Below the pieces are notes generated by a model, which was not told the DNA's origin, searched no databases, and was given only the letters and a program-made list of their open reading frames with translations. From assembly GCF_040869045.1 (NCBI RefSeq), contig NC_090323.1, positions 259,970,392 to 260,034,391 on the forward strand: a stretch of 64,000 nt of DNA. The letters are read 5' to 3'. The position numbers and the translations under genes are program-made. The DNA is from Eurosta solidaginis. Lineage: Eukaryota > Arthropoda > Insecta > Diptera > Tephritidae. This document shows positions 22,038 to 33,812 of this stretch, in pieces (positions within the stretch are counted from its first letter, which is position 1; each line of letters starts with the position of its first letter).

Positions 22038-24343
22038 TTTTCGTAAAACTTTCTCAAATTTTCGAATTTTTTCAAAGACGTTTTGGAGATTGGTTGTTAT
22101 AGTTTGAACTACAAAATTTAAAGAGGAGTGACTGAAGAATAAGAAATTGCTAATGTCATTGCTCTACAATTTCAACAAACTTTCGACAAGCTGATTCAAA
22201 AGTTATCCCAAGTTAAAGCTGGGCAAAAGCATGATAAAAATATTACAAGGTAAAACCGGTGTGAACCAAATGACGTTTGAAAAAATTGTAAAGTTCTCAC
22301 GTTTTGTTGTCACAACAAAAAATGATAAGTAGACACATTATTATACTCAGCGTGCATTGCAGGCAGAGAATATTAACTTTGATTGGATAACGGTTGGTTG
22401 TACAGGTATAAAGGAATCGAGATAGATATAGACTTCCATATATCAAAATCATCAGTATCGAAAAAAAAATTGATTGAGCCATGTCCGTCCGTATGTTTGG
22501 GAGTGATTTTAAATTTTTTTTTTAAATTTGAACTTTTTGGTTAATTATTGAGCTCGAGGCCGCAGGGATAAATAAAGCACCACATATTTTGTGGTATTAT
22601 AATCTATATAATTGGTCGATATTTCGGTTTCAATCTGAAACCATCAACCGGAACAAATGAATGTACTTGAGTCGATCAAGAGAGAATTGAGTTACTCTCT
22701 TATTGTTTTATCATGAGACAAAAGTATTTTGTAGAGCAGTTGAATTTCAACAAAAATAAAATTATTAATTTTACAGGAAAATGTATATATATTTTTTTTA
22801 TTTAAAAATGGTGTTGTAAATTTATTTGAAAAAAATTATTTCGATTTGAAATTAAAAAAAAACTACCTTAATCAGTTTAGGAGTGTATCAAAAAAATAAG
22901 TTAGTAAATAACAGACAGCCTAATCAGCATGCATATTTTCTTTCATATAATATGTGCATATGGGCATATTGACACACGAACACTGATAACACTTATTTGT
23001 TTTTTTTTTTTTAATTGAGACATTTCAAAAGCATTTTGGAGCCTCCAGTACATCAAACCTGCCGTTGCCGTTTGGCTCTTATATTTCCGGATTCATTTGA
23101 TTATGTGAGACTGTCATATTTGTATGCTGATTTCTCGTTTCACTGCGTTTTCATTTAAAAAAAAAATCTCTCTCTTCAAAAGTAGCTACAACATGAATAT
23201 AATCAGGTTGTATTGAGTAATAGCTACCTCGGTAGCGGGAAGCTTACATGAGAGCACTGTGAAAGCAAAAAAACGAATGGTCCCGCAGGTACCAAAAGGA
23301 ACCGGGACCGAAATACGTTCGCATAGTTCTGACGAAAGTTGAATAGTATAGCATGAAGTGACTTCATGATTTCAACTCATGGTATTCCATGCAACTGCAG
23401 CTGAAAGCGTTTTCCAGTATATGAAGGTGTATCACAAGGCCCCCATTTGAAATTGATCAAAACCCGTATTATAACCATTGATAAATAAGCCTTGGTGAGG
23501 GATCTCGCTTCACTCACAAGTGATGGTGGCCAAATGACAAGTTAGACTTCAAATTTCCTACAGACGTCTACATTAAATTCAGTTCTACTCACGGGGATAT
23601 ATGATCGGCGTAGCAGTTGCCCAGGAACCCAGGTAAATTTAATCTTAAAATAGTTCGATGAATTCGTTAGCGATATAAGGTATTCCCAAACCATTATCGA
23701 TTGCACGTCAGTTGGATTTAAGGCTTTAATCGTCCCAATGGTAAAGTTACTGGAGTCAGAATGCGAATAGCCCAAATCACGTAGCCTGATCAACTTGCTA
23801 AAGTAATCTAAGCGAACTGAAATGTCCCACCAAGAGTTCTATAGTTTTTTCTTTCGACACTTATAAACATTTGTTTTCGCAGGGCTTGATATGTAGTCAG
23901 AACATACGATTCTCAGTAAGTCAGTTGAAAAGGAACAGAGTCCATCTAAAACCAGTTTATATGGCTGTTGCTGATGGAAAAACACGCAACCAAACCGTCT
24001 ATGCTGCGATAGGCAAATAAAATTTTGCGCATGCGCACAAAACCACAAAGAATGTTAGTCTTAGAAAAGCTACACTCGCTGCAGATCATTAGTAATACCA
24101 GCTTTCTGAGAACACGACTTAACCCAACAATTTGCATGAGTCCATGCTACTACCATATATATTGAGGAAGGTAATGGATCATTGTGGCCATGAGAAAACA
24201 CCTGATGCAATGAAGAATATTGCATTGCAACTGAAAGGAAGACTGCTGCCCACAAAACAACTTTGATATCGAATGCAACCGAGAATTGGGGAGGAAAGCC
24301 TTTCCTCAAAACCCATTTTACAAAAGAATAAAACCCCAACATC
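22038..24343. other. Stretch without recognised gene
   Basis: AT-rich, with poly-T/A runs near 22,510-22,525, 22,790 and 23,000. Longer open frames at 23,540-24,490 on the minus strand show no recognisable domain and overlap one another in different frames, so I do not call them genes. Confidence 0.45.
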
Positions 24344-24945
24344 TTTGCTCGCTCCGGCATAGAACTTCTTCCTGTCCAATTGGCAGCATAGGGAATGGAA
24401 GGCTTCTACTGAGTCGGAGAGAGCAAGTGAAGAGCGATTTGTCTTCGAGTATTTATGCAAAGTAACCAAAAGTCGGTAACACCGCTGCATTAGAAAGTCT
24501 TCCTGTCTTATTGGCAGTCGAGGAAGTGGACAGCTTCCACTGAGGTGGAGAGATCAAGGGATCAGCGATGTGTCCTTAGGAATGGGAACCAATAGTACTT
24601 ACAATCGCTCCTGATTAGAAGTTCTTCCTATGCTTTGGGCAGCAAAGAAAGGGTAAGGCTACAGATGGGTTGGCAAGATCAAGATAAGAGTGATTTGTTC
24701 TTTGATCTTTAGGATTCAGGATCGAAAGTCCGTAACATAGCTCCGGCTCAGCAGTTTTTAACATCCTTTGGCAGCAGTGACTTCCTCTGTGTTGGAAAGA
24801 TCGAGTGAATAGTAGGTTAACCTCGAATCTTTAGAACTCGGAATCAAAAGTCCCTTACATTGCTCCGGCTTAGAAGTTCTTCCCACCCTATTGGCAGTAG
24901 GGGAAGAGGATTTCCACTAATTTGGAATGATCAGGAGAGTATAGA
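24344..24945. repeat. Degenerate minisatellite, about 128-bp unit, five units
   Basis: The phrase (ta/ca)gaagttcttcc recurs at about 24,360, 24,492, 24,616, 24,749 and 24,871, spacing 122-133 bp. Each unit also carries TATTGGCAG, CTTCCACTGAG, GGAGAGATCAAG and AAAAGTCCGTAACA. Units differ by many substitutions and small indels, so the array is old. Confidence 0.85.
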
Positions 24946-25075
24946 CTCGGTGTTTTGTTTGTTATTAGACGTAACAAAGTTCTGATCATTCATCATTGTA
25001 GGTAAAAAAAAAAACCCTAAAGAAAGGATCCATATAACACGGGATACCCTAATACAAATTTTTCACACACACTTA

Positions 25076-25311
25076 CATATCGCTCATTTACTTCAATAGT
25101 GTCATAACTCAAAAAACATGACTTTTGAGTTAATACCATACAAACGTACCCAATATCATGATCTATGTTGAATAAAAAAATCTTTGTAATCCCTTAAAAA
25201 TGAAAATATGCCTTTATATGCGCAACATATGGCAGTTAAAATCTTTCAATGGCTCTCCTGGAAAATTGTGTTTTTTGAGTTATGACACTATTGAAGTAAA
25301 TGAGCGATATG
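25076..25311. mobile_element. MITE with perfect 43-bp terminal inverted repeats
   Basis: The left end, catatcgctcatttacttca and the 23 bases after it, is matched without error by the reverse complement of the right end. TA lies at both flanks (25,074-25,075 and 25,312-25,313), as expected for a Tc1/mariner-type target duplication. The 236-bp element has no coding capacity. Perfect inverted repeats suggest it is young. Confidence 0.85.
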
Positions 25312-25313
25312 TA

Positions 25314-26456
25314 TGTATACATTCATGCGGACCTAGTCGCGACGCTTTATCAATTGAAATAGTTAAGTATGAATTTATGAATGAATTAAACCACAAATTC
25401 GCCCAAATACATAGGAGATGCATACACCTACAGCCATCTTTATAAGGCGCATGCATACACACATACACATAAACATTCAAAATTGTACAAAAATGTAAAA
25501 ATTCAAATAAAATAAAACAAATCGTAATGATAGCGAAAAAACGATCGCAATGCATAACGACAACGCCAACACCAACACATCAGCAACAAAAAAATCGACA
25601 ACGGAAGTGAACTCTGTGCGCTGGTACTGCCACGACAGCAACATCAACGGCGCTATGCCAACAAAAGCAAAAACAAAACAAAAAACCGAGAACAGAAAAA
25701 TTATTTGTGTTGTTTACAGCAACAGCAAAGTGAAATGAAGCGCGAAAGGAAGTGATCTGTCGTTGCCACCGTTCCTCCACCATGTTGTCACCACCTCCAA
25801 CAGCATTAGCAGGGCAAGAGAATGCAACTACAACAACCACAAAATATCGATACAAAACTGCGTAAACGGTGGGAAGCGCACATAAATTGGAGCCACAAAT
25901 GCATGCGAACACAAATTTAATGCGGTTGGCCAATGCTTTGTTGCTTTGGTGCAACTGACTGACTGTGTCGACTGTCTAACTGATGATAGCAAACATTTGA
26001 GGAAAATAATGCGAGTACCTACTTAGCGAGGAATAGAGGGGCTCAGTTGTGATCGTCGAAGCACGTTGTATTGTCAAATGACAAATATGTTGATATGAAT
26101 GTATGTGTGTGCCAATATGCAACAGACAGCGCAGGCTTGCAATTGGAGTTCATTGAAAGTTGCGTAATATGAACCCTGTGGGGAAAAAATCTCTAGGACC
26201 AAATATTGACGAGTTTATGTTAACATAATAAGATGACAAGTGAAAGACTCAGAGAGTGGGCATAGACGAAACAACATAATCGGAGTAAGGCTAGGCTAGG
26301 ACGAGGACGAAGATCAAAACAATTCGACTGCTGTTACAAAGGTTTAACATTCATGGTCAAGGCTCAGATTACTACGGTTTGAATTAGTTTTTACTATGTA
26401 TGTATGTAACGGAATCTTTGAGCTTAATTTTCACCGGTTTCTAGAAGTCTGATTAA
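25314..26456. other. Stretch with CAA/ACA-rich sequence, no gene supported
   Basis: 25,550-25,720 and 25,780-25,860 contain many CAACA/GCAACA words, common in insect 5' UTRs and long introns. No start-to-splice coding structure could be recognised. Confidence 0.4.
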
Positions 26457-26700
26457 TTTGAAACTTTGCATACGTATCAAGGACCGATGACAATGCATTA
26501 ATGTGATGGTGTGGTGACATAAGGTCAACGGCCATAAGGTCAATTGGCCTTATTACCATTTTGAATGGCCATAAACTTGAGTGAAACTTTGCACACGTGT
26601 CAAGGCTTGAAGACATTGCATCAATGTGATGGTGTGGTGACATAAGGTCAACGCACATAAGGTCAATTGGCCTTATTACCAATTACTTTTACATTTTAGA
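26457..26700. repeat. Two-copy 123-bp direct repeat
   Basis: gaaactttgca occurs at 26,460 and again at 26,583. The following phrases GTGATGGTGTGGTGACATAA, GGTCAACG and ATAAGGTCAATTGGCC occur in both. The unit holds a near-palindrome aaggtcaattggcctt. The length is a multiple of three, so an apparent repetitive open frame appears on the minus strand, which I regard as a by-product. Confidence 0.85.
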
Positions 26701-27769
26701 GTTTTGGGTAACGCTTTGTTCCCTCAGCTTGTAATGAAAAACATTCTACGAAGACTGACACATTTTTAAAGATCCCCGGTGGTATCACGTATTCCACGTA
26801 ATCCATCCCGTTGTAGAGTTCCAGGAGGCTTTTAAAAATGGTTTCCAAGAAACTTCATTCTACTTTGACAGTCGCACAGTAGAGACTCCTCCGTTTGCGC
26901 CGCCTCTACAACAATGCAGCTGCGACTTATGGTAATTCCTACCAATTTCATTCGTGCCAGATGAACCCAAATTTTTCACTGCCCGGTGAATAATGCAACT
27001 GATCCCAATGTATGCATTATATTCTGCCTAAAAATAGCTAACGGCCACATGTTCCCAGAAACTTAACAGGTATGCAATCGTTTTCATTTATTATCAGCTT
27101 CGTCGATAAATTAAATCGGCAGATTCAAGACCCACTCCCTCCACTGATCAACCATGCTCTCGCCGGTGCACCCAGAGCCGCCTGGCAGTCGGAAAATATG
27201 GCTACCCTCAGTTTGAAAGAAACTCTGTGGGCTCTGAAGATAGCCGGGAACATTGCAGAATCGCGTTCCTACAACACAGACAATTTTTTTATGATAGAAA
27301 TGATTACCATTGAGTAAAATCCCTGCAGTCCCAGCACTTATTTAATACGCAGCTGCTGCTGTCTGATAATAAGGAACCCTACTCACACGTATCGGTAGCT
27401 ACATGTCTGCGAGCATGAATTCATTGCTTCCTTTTTTGGACTTAGATAAATGAAGAAACGTGCATACATACATAAATACCTCCTCCAGACATGTCATTTT
27501 AAGTCTTTCCCATGCTGAATAGGAAGTGGAAGTGCAAATCCGACAATAAATAGAAACAATCGCAGAGTAATAGAAATGAAAGTGGAAATGGAAGTACTTA
27601 ACTGAGGCTTGTGCAGTAATACGCAATATATTTGTGTGTATGTGTATGTGTGCATACAGTGTCGTATCGATAAACCGGATAGCGCGGTATTACGACAATA
27701 AAATCAGTAGTCAGTAAAAACAAAAGCAAAAATATGCGTAATGATTAGTTATTTTTAAATTGCTTTTTT
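26701..27769. other. Stretch without recognised gene
   Basis: No supported feature. The 81-codon plus-strand frame at 27,072-27,317 has balanced codons but no recognisable domain. Confidence 0.4.
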
Positions 27770-28690
27770 AGAATAACTAATCTAAATAATTAAAATCTTT
27801 TTAAAATATTAAGATATAGGTAACTTAGTTTTATGAATAACAAAATAGTCCAACTGCAAGTAATCAGAAAGTAATCCTTTTGAATAATAAAGCATGATTA
27901 TACTCAGATTATTAAAATTAAGATTATTCAGTTGCCTGCACAAGTTTATCTGAATAATCAAATTTGTGAATAACAAAATCTTGATTGGCAAACATGCGAC
28001 AAGATTAATCTAACTAATAATATTATGATAACTTGTTTTGTGAATATTGAAATAATTACGATACAAAATAGCCAGTAAATTGGTCCATTATATTAAACCT
28101 TTTTTATAATCCATATTGATTAATCTATGATTAATCATACTAAGAAGTTTTCTGCTTAATTGATCGGAGCAATACAATTTTCTGGTAATAATATTTATTA
28201 AAACTATGATTGGTCAAAAATGTGAGTAGTTAAAAAATAAATGCGTTTAATTAATCGATAATGATTTGTTTCTAATTAATCATATGATTACTGTTTTCTG
28301 CATAATTAATCTGAATAATAATATTGTGTGATTATCATATTTTGATTACATAGTTTTTTGAATAACATCATGATTGTTAGCGAAATACGACCAGTCAAGA
28401 AATCAATCAGTAAATTAATCGATAATGATTAATCATATGATTCCATAGTTTTTTGCATAATTCATTTAATAATAAAAACCTCTATTAATCAGATATTTAT
28501 TACCACTTTTTTTATTAATAACATGATGGTTAGTCCAAAATTTAGTAATCTATAGTAAGTATACCACAATTAATTACTTAATCATTACTCAAGGTTTCTG
28601 GATGACTAAGTTAACTAAATTATCATTAAATCAAATGGGATTAGTCGGGAAGTAAATAATTTCGATTATCTGTACGAACTTTGATAATTA
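27770..28690. repeat. AT-rich tract dense in TAATCA/TGATTA words
   Basis: The stretch is packed with ATTAATC, TAATCAT and GAATAAT words on both strands. At least one longer phrase, attaatcgataatgatt, is repeated about 170 bp apart (28,250 and 28,413) with similar sequence following each copy. This fits a decayed tandem array. TAAT cores are also homeodomain-type binding words, but that alone says little in AT-rich DNA. Confidence 0.5.
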
Positions 28691-29924
28691 TTTGGCAGAA
28701 GAGTTTTTAAAGGGAAGATCTCCACTGAGACTTAATCTCTCTTTGTACTCGTACTTGGCGAAATTCATAGTAAAGTGGGAAAGACTGGCCTACCATGCTA
28801 TACAACTGCATAAATTGCATATGCAATTGATAATCACTATTCATTCATTTATTATTCATGAGTTATCAAATTTTGACAAATTTTTTGTTTAATGATGGAC
28901 TTACCTATTTGCAAATAATATTTTTTGGAAACTAAATATAGGTAAATATAAACCTAGCTAAATTTTGAAATTTCTTAAAGGTATTCCGGACTATTTCGTC
29001 GGATTGGTGGAACATCGATATATTCGCTATATCATGATTTCTTCCAAAAATACCCTATCTCGCCAAAATATGATGAATTTAAGCTCGGATAAGGTGTTTC
29101 TGAAACAAACTCTGAAGTAGAGCGTATTTGAAATGACAGCCGAGATAGGTTGATATTCCACTCAGCAGTCGCTAGGCTAGGAATTTGCCTTGGTAACAAC
29201 TGTCCATTGTATCGAAACCCAACAGTCAGACCAACATTTATAGACTTTGAAGTATTTTCCAAACGCAAGATGACTAACCGGAAGGAAGTTGCCCAATAAC
29301 AACAAAGGCAATTCTTATGGGTGCCATTCATTTGTGCATAAGAACTATAACAACAACTACATCTAAAACATGCGCTTGTTGTAGTAATTTGAATTGGAAT
29401 TGCGATTAAAGTAACAATAAAACTTTTTATTATTTTTTTATTCGTTTACTAATTTGAATATGCTTTTTAGAAGTATCACTTCCGGACGTCAGACTGACCT
29501 ACAAGCGTGTTTATGTATAAACATACAAATGAGTTCACATATGCGTGTATTTAGGTTTGTATGTATAGGTGGCCCAAAAGTTCAGTTGCGCATTATTAAT
29601 CATTTAATTGTGTTATAAATATTATTTAAAACTGTTTTTGTAGCATTTCAGCGCAGATAAAATGTATCACTCATATATACATATACATATGTAGGTTAAG
29701 TAGTAAGTTTAAGAGGTATGTGGAATACCAAGCTCTTCATCAAGGGGTGAGTAGACTGTTGTGCTAAAGAAGAGATGCACTTTTAGCGATATTCTTCATT
29801 AAGATATCTCTATCATTGTTTGGAATAAAATTGTAATAGGAAGTTTTAAAATCAGAGCACGTTACAAGTTTTGTGTGGAGGGGAAAGGAAAGTAAATATT
29901 AAAATTCAAAACCGAAATCGAACG
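28691..29924. other. Stretch without recognised gene
   Basis: No feature could be supported. Confidence 0.4.
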
Positions 29925-30265
29925 GCGAGTTATCAATTTGTTATCGAAGTATTACAAACTTGATATTGACAACAAAAGTTATCGATTTTTTATCGATTTA
30001 GTATCAAAAAATGTTCAATTATTTACCGATTTTGTCGATATGTTATTTAAAGTTTTATCGAAACATTATCGATTTGTTTTTAAAAAACTATCTCTCATTT
30101 ATCAACAAGTTTTCGGTCATTTTTAGAAAAAATATTAATATGTTATCAAAAGGATTCGTTATCGGAGTGCTACCAATTTGTGACCGATTCACTACCGAAA
30201 ATGTATCGATCTGTCATCGGCGTGTTATCGATTTAGTATCGACGACACATCGGTTTGCTATGAAA
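29925..30265 (+). repeat. Tract of clustered TTATCGATTT-like words
   Basis: Variants of gttatcgattt recur at short, irregular intervals across about 340 bp, for example near 29,980, 29,990, 30,065 and 30,225. The words include many CGAT or TATCGAT cores. The tract reads as a degenerate short-period tandem repeat and ends abruptly near 30,265. Confidence 0.6.
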
Positions 30266-31520
30266 CGAAAACCTCAGTTCCTTTCTCATAAACATGAATT
30301 TCTTTGCAGAGCAATCTACTTGTTTTTAGTGCTTTTCAGTCTAAAGGTAAATTACCCTGACCTATTATGGTATCTCAGTGGCTTTCAATAACAAGCCGCA
30401 TCAAGCTTTTGATCCTGCTATGAGGGGCAAGAAAATGAGACCAATGGTTACTCACTGGTTGCTTTCGATGCAAAAGATAAGGAAAATCAAGATACATCTG
30501 GGGGGAAGGCTGAGTAGATTTTACCCCGCTATGGGATGTCATCAAGAAGGTGTAGCTCTCCTCTTTAGGGGGCACTTATCATCGATTACTTTCTTTAACT
30601 CTTATAAACACATGCAATTGGGACAAAAGGATATCATATGACCTAGTAATCTGATGATTAGTGACCAATCCTACTACTCTGATGGGCTTTCTATAGAACT
30701 CCTCTCAATTATCGTTATCAAAGCCACATTAATGCGCCCCATGATGGGCTCCACTTTTGATTTATATAAAAATGTTCGACGTTGCAAAAGTTAGGAGATT
30801 CGATAAGTGTTAAGCTTATTAGCTCAAAAGCGAAACAGGATTGCATACTAGGGCCGAAATTAACATTTTAATCAATGTGGCCAATTAATTTTTTAAATAA
30901 AATCGTTAAAATATCAACATCAATGCTCTACCTCAAAAATAAATAAGTGAAAATTTTAGCACAAAAATAAAATTTTTATTTATATTCAAATCTTCAATTG
31001 AATATCTTTTCTTAAAAAAGGAAGATTGATTACCAGCTCTTATGACAACGTTGATTACACACCTTAGCTGCTTTTCACCTGCTCAAAAACAATTTCAGCC
31101 AAAGCGGATACGTTGTAGATACTTTCATTGTACATACGTACAATTTCGCTCTCTTTACATACTAAATAGCTGCATGCATAAGTACTAATTTATATTCATT
31201 ATTCGTTTTTATATTTTTATCACCATCACCATCGCATTTGTACTGTCTCAGGGTCAGCGTAATAAAAGGTGAAATTTCACATACAAAAAAAAAAAAAAAT
31301 CCCAAATAATACTCAATGAAAGGACGTCAAAAGATATTACAAGGTTGCCGCTTGATCTGTGCGTCATCAAAACAGAAAACCAATTTGTATACAAAATAAG
31401 AACTATTGAGGGAATACCAGAGGCAAAAATAATGAAAAATTTTGGAAAAGAACGAATATTGATTTTAGTAAAATATCCAAGTGTACATTTGTATTGAGTA
31501 CATACATGTTTCCTGTTTTA
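30266..31520. other. Stretch without recognised gene
   Basis: No supported gene. Overlapping frames at 30,375-30,640 on opposite strands cannot both be coding and neither is recognised. Confidence 0.4.
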
Positions 31521-31528
31521 ATATACAT

Positions 31529-31830
31529 TAGAGCGGGTCAAATTTGTTTTCCATCAGGAGTATAGCAAAAACGTAATCTACAGATGATTCTAAGAAAAAT
31601 TGCTGAAGACGCCATAGCTCTAAGTCCGATTTCGAGGTCCCGATTTTTGCGAAATAGATATTTTGCCATATGAACGTAGGGTTTGGCCAAAAAATATTCA
31701 TAGCTTCTGATAGAATAATAAGAAAAATATCATATTGGGCTTACTTTAAAGGTATTTTACGCGCATTTCAGAATCTGTATTAATATCTATAATGTTTTTT
31801 AATTTTAGTAGAGATATCAGATAACTATTA
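31529..31830 (+). repeat. Left long terminal inverted repeat
   Basis: It pairs with 34,305-34,607 in reverse orientation, ending near TTTAGTAGAGATATC. The differences are scattered substitutions and a few short indels. Confidence 0.88.
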
Positions 31831-32062
31831 TATGTATATCCATTTTTAACAATTTCTTATGGATTTTTTTTTTCTTTACAGCTAAAATAAGTTCAGAATA
31901 TTTCCAACAACTTTCATTCAGACAGTTTTTCTTTTGTCGAATTCGTTTTAGTAGAGAAAAATTAAAAAAAAAAACCTATATTTTCAAGTAATAAGCAAAA
32001 AACACAATTTTTATAATTTTAATGTAATTTATTTAAAAAATTATTTTTTACTTCGAACTGAC

Positions 32063-32329
32063 CCATGGTTCAATTATTTGGTTGGCTCATCTCATCAGCT
32101 GATTTATTTCATTGCATGGCCGAAGGAATTGTCAAAAGGAGATGGCAAACTCAAAATGAAACCAACACATTGGCAACATTTTCTTACACATACAAAAACT
32201 GCTAAATTTTATGTTTCCATTCCATATAATTCGCACCAACACCAATACACAGATTTTGACAATTTTGACAAATTGAACAGACATATTTTGTTGCTTTACA
32301 GATGAGCCAAACATATAATTGAACCATGG
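32063..32329. mobile_element. 267-bp MITE nested in the long-TIR element
   Basis: The left end is ccatggttcaattatttggt, continuing TGGCTCATCT; the reverse complement of the right end is the same over about 30 bp with two mismatches. The flanks aactgac and aactggc agree at six of seven bases, a possible 7- to 8-bp target duplication. No coding capacity. Confidence 0.72.
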
Positions 32330-32352
32330 AACTGGCCATTTCAAAGTATTTT

Positions 32353-32685
32353 TCAAAATAAAAGTAATGTTATGTTATTATTTTTTAAAATCGTTTTTGT
32401 GCTCCGTTCGAGGTTGTTTTTCACGACTTTCTGCTGTAACAGCCATAACACCTTCACCTTTTTTTCTATAACACGTTTGGAAACAGCTGTGAACAGCTGT
32501 ACATATCTTTCTGTTCCTTGTTTATGCATTGAAATATTAGGATCATCTAGTGCTGGCTCATCATAATCTAAGAATTGTACCAAGTGATCGTATGGAATAT
32601 TTCTTGTGAATGCCGGTTCGGATCGTAAATTATCATCAAGCAGATCAATCATATCACTATAATCTAAAGCATTAAAATTGATATT
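32353..32685 (-). pseudogene. C-terminal half of the unrecognised element protein
   Basis: This frame supplies about 110 residues starting at NINFNALDYSDMIDLLDDNL, passing through PYDHLVQFLDYDEPALDDPN and ending in a basic, hydrophobic tail. The frame extends upstream to 32,835, but that part (rich in K, R and S) is read from the nested Harbinger-type sequence and does not belong to the protein. The acidic DD/DYDEP stretch followed by a basic helix (KRVIEKKVKVLWLLQQK) is the only notable feature. It continues the half at 33,813-34,182; the inserted element explains the gap. The function is unknown, and a transposase catalytic motif is not evident. Confidence 0.6.
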
Positions 32686-32686
32686 C

Positions 32687-33812
32687 AGCCCTATTCTGCA
32701 TTTCGACTTGGATTGGAAGTTTTTCGATTTGGCAATTTTGATATTCTGTGTTCCAATCTCTTTCGATCTAACTTCGAATCGTTCGATTTTGTGTATTCTG
32801 CATTTCGATCGTAGTTCCGTTTTTCTAAGTTGCAAATTAGTTGGCGGAAAGATATTTTCTTTTTATTTTTTTATTAATTTATAAAGGAATTTTAACAAAA
32901 ATGTAAGTAAAACTTGTTAAGAAACGTAGAATGCTTGATGATTATTATTTTTTACATGTTTCCAGGTCAAAAACAACATGTCGATGTCGAATTCCTTGGA
33001 CGTATGTATTTGCCCCGCAAAAGTATCAAACACATACTTGAAACATCCTTATTAAGTCGAAAGTTTTTTTTGAACCTAAATAAGAAAATAAGTCATTAAA
33101 CTTTACCACTTTTAAGTTTAATTTCTTACAATTCGTCACTCATCTCAATTGGATTACACAAATCTCACAATATTTGCCTTTCCATTCTCGCCTGGCCATT
33201 TTCGTATGCGTTGCTTTCCATCTCCACAAATAATGCCGCGGCTATTGATTCCATTATAATAGACAGCTATAATTTGTGTCTGTTTTTTGGGTCCAGTTAT
33301 ATGCCAAAGCAAGCTGCCGGAGTAGAGGAAGGTGAAGCGAAAACGTAAACAATCCTTGCGGAAAGAATAAATAAATCTTTATAAAGTATTTTAGGCCAGT
33401 GTAATGAAATTAACATCCATAAAATTCAGAAAATGTCTATTATATTCGTGCAGGAATCCGTTTTAACAAAACTTGGTGGCCACGGCAGGGAATTGGCCAA
33501 AAGAACCACAAAAACACACTTACAATTATGAAAGCACTTCACTCAAAAAAATATAACACTGCGGCAATATATTCTATTGCTTTTTTTTGTACAAAATGGC
33601 GTGGATAATAAAATATTAACGTTTTTCAGTGTTTTTTACAAATTTTCTTTAATTTATTTTGTTCCAATTTTCGCACATTCCGTACAAACAGCTGATTTCG
33701 AAAAATCATTTGCTCTTCCTCTTCTCGTTACGATTCCGTCGTAATGCAGAATACCCAACTTCGATTAAAGCGGAGCGTAGAACGGGAACGTAATCGAAAT
33801 GCAGAATAGGGG
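32687..33812 (-). mobile_element. PIF/Harbinger-type derivative nested in the element's ORF
   Basis: Inverted termini of the type CCCTATTCTGCATTTCGA lie at about 33,812 (reading inward on the minus strand) and 32,690. Both are preceded by ATATTCA, because the target itself was palindromic or the inverted repeat is longer, so the target duplication cannot be read cleanly. The roughly 1.1-kb interior carries the start of a Harbinger-like transposase on the minus strand, but most of the DDE domain is missing. It is therefore non-autonomous. Its insertion splits the host element's reading frame. Confidence 0.68.
32966..33254 (-). pseudogene. Harbinger-like transposase N-terminal fragment
   Basis: From 33,254 the minus strand reads MESIAAALFVEMESN, later RQIL, an in-frame stop, then DLCNPIEMSDE. 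A good intron follows: donor GTAAGAAAT at 33,129 and acceptor TTATTTAG at about 33,076. The next exon reads FKKNFRLNKDV and continues to about 32,966 before a stop. The pattern RxILRDxxNPxxxxDxxFxxxFRLxKxVF is what I know from the N-terminal region of insect PIF/Harbinger nucleases. The stop replaces the expected arginine and would need only one C-to-T change from CGA. The catalytic domain is absent. The family call is by motif memory. Confidence 0.55.

Noticed and set aside
25550..25738. Asn/Thr-rich 62-codon frame
   Set aside because: The composition is explained by CAACA/ACAACG repeats; the opposite strand has a longer frame, and neither is recognisable.
29570..29690. TAGGTGGCCCAAAAGT-like sequence resembling a mariner end
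   Set aside because: Only one end was seen, no inverted partner, no transposase and no clear TA-bounded unit.
32914..33099. Plus-strand 61-codon frame (QKQHVDVEFLGRMYLPRKS...) preceded by a splice-acceptor-like TTTCCAG
   Set aside because: The opposite strand reads as the better supported Harbinger-like exon with FRLNKDV and its own splice sites, so this frame is taken as its antisense shadow.
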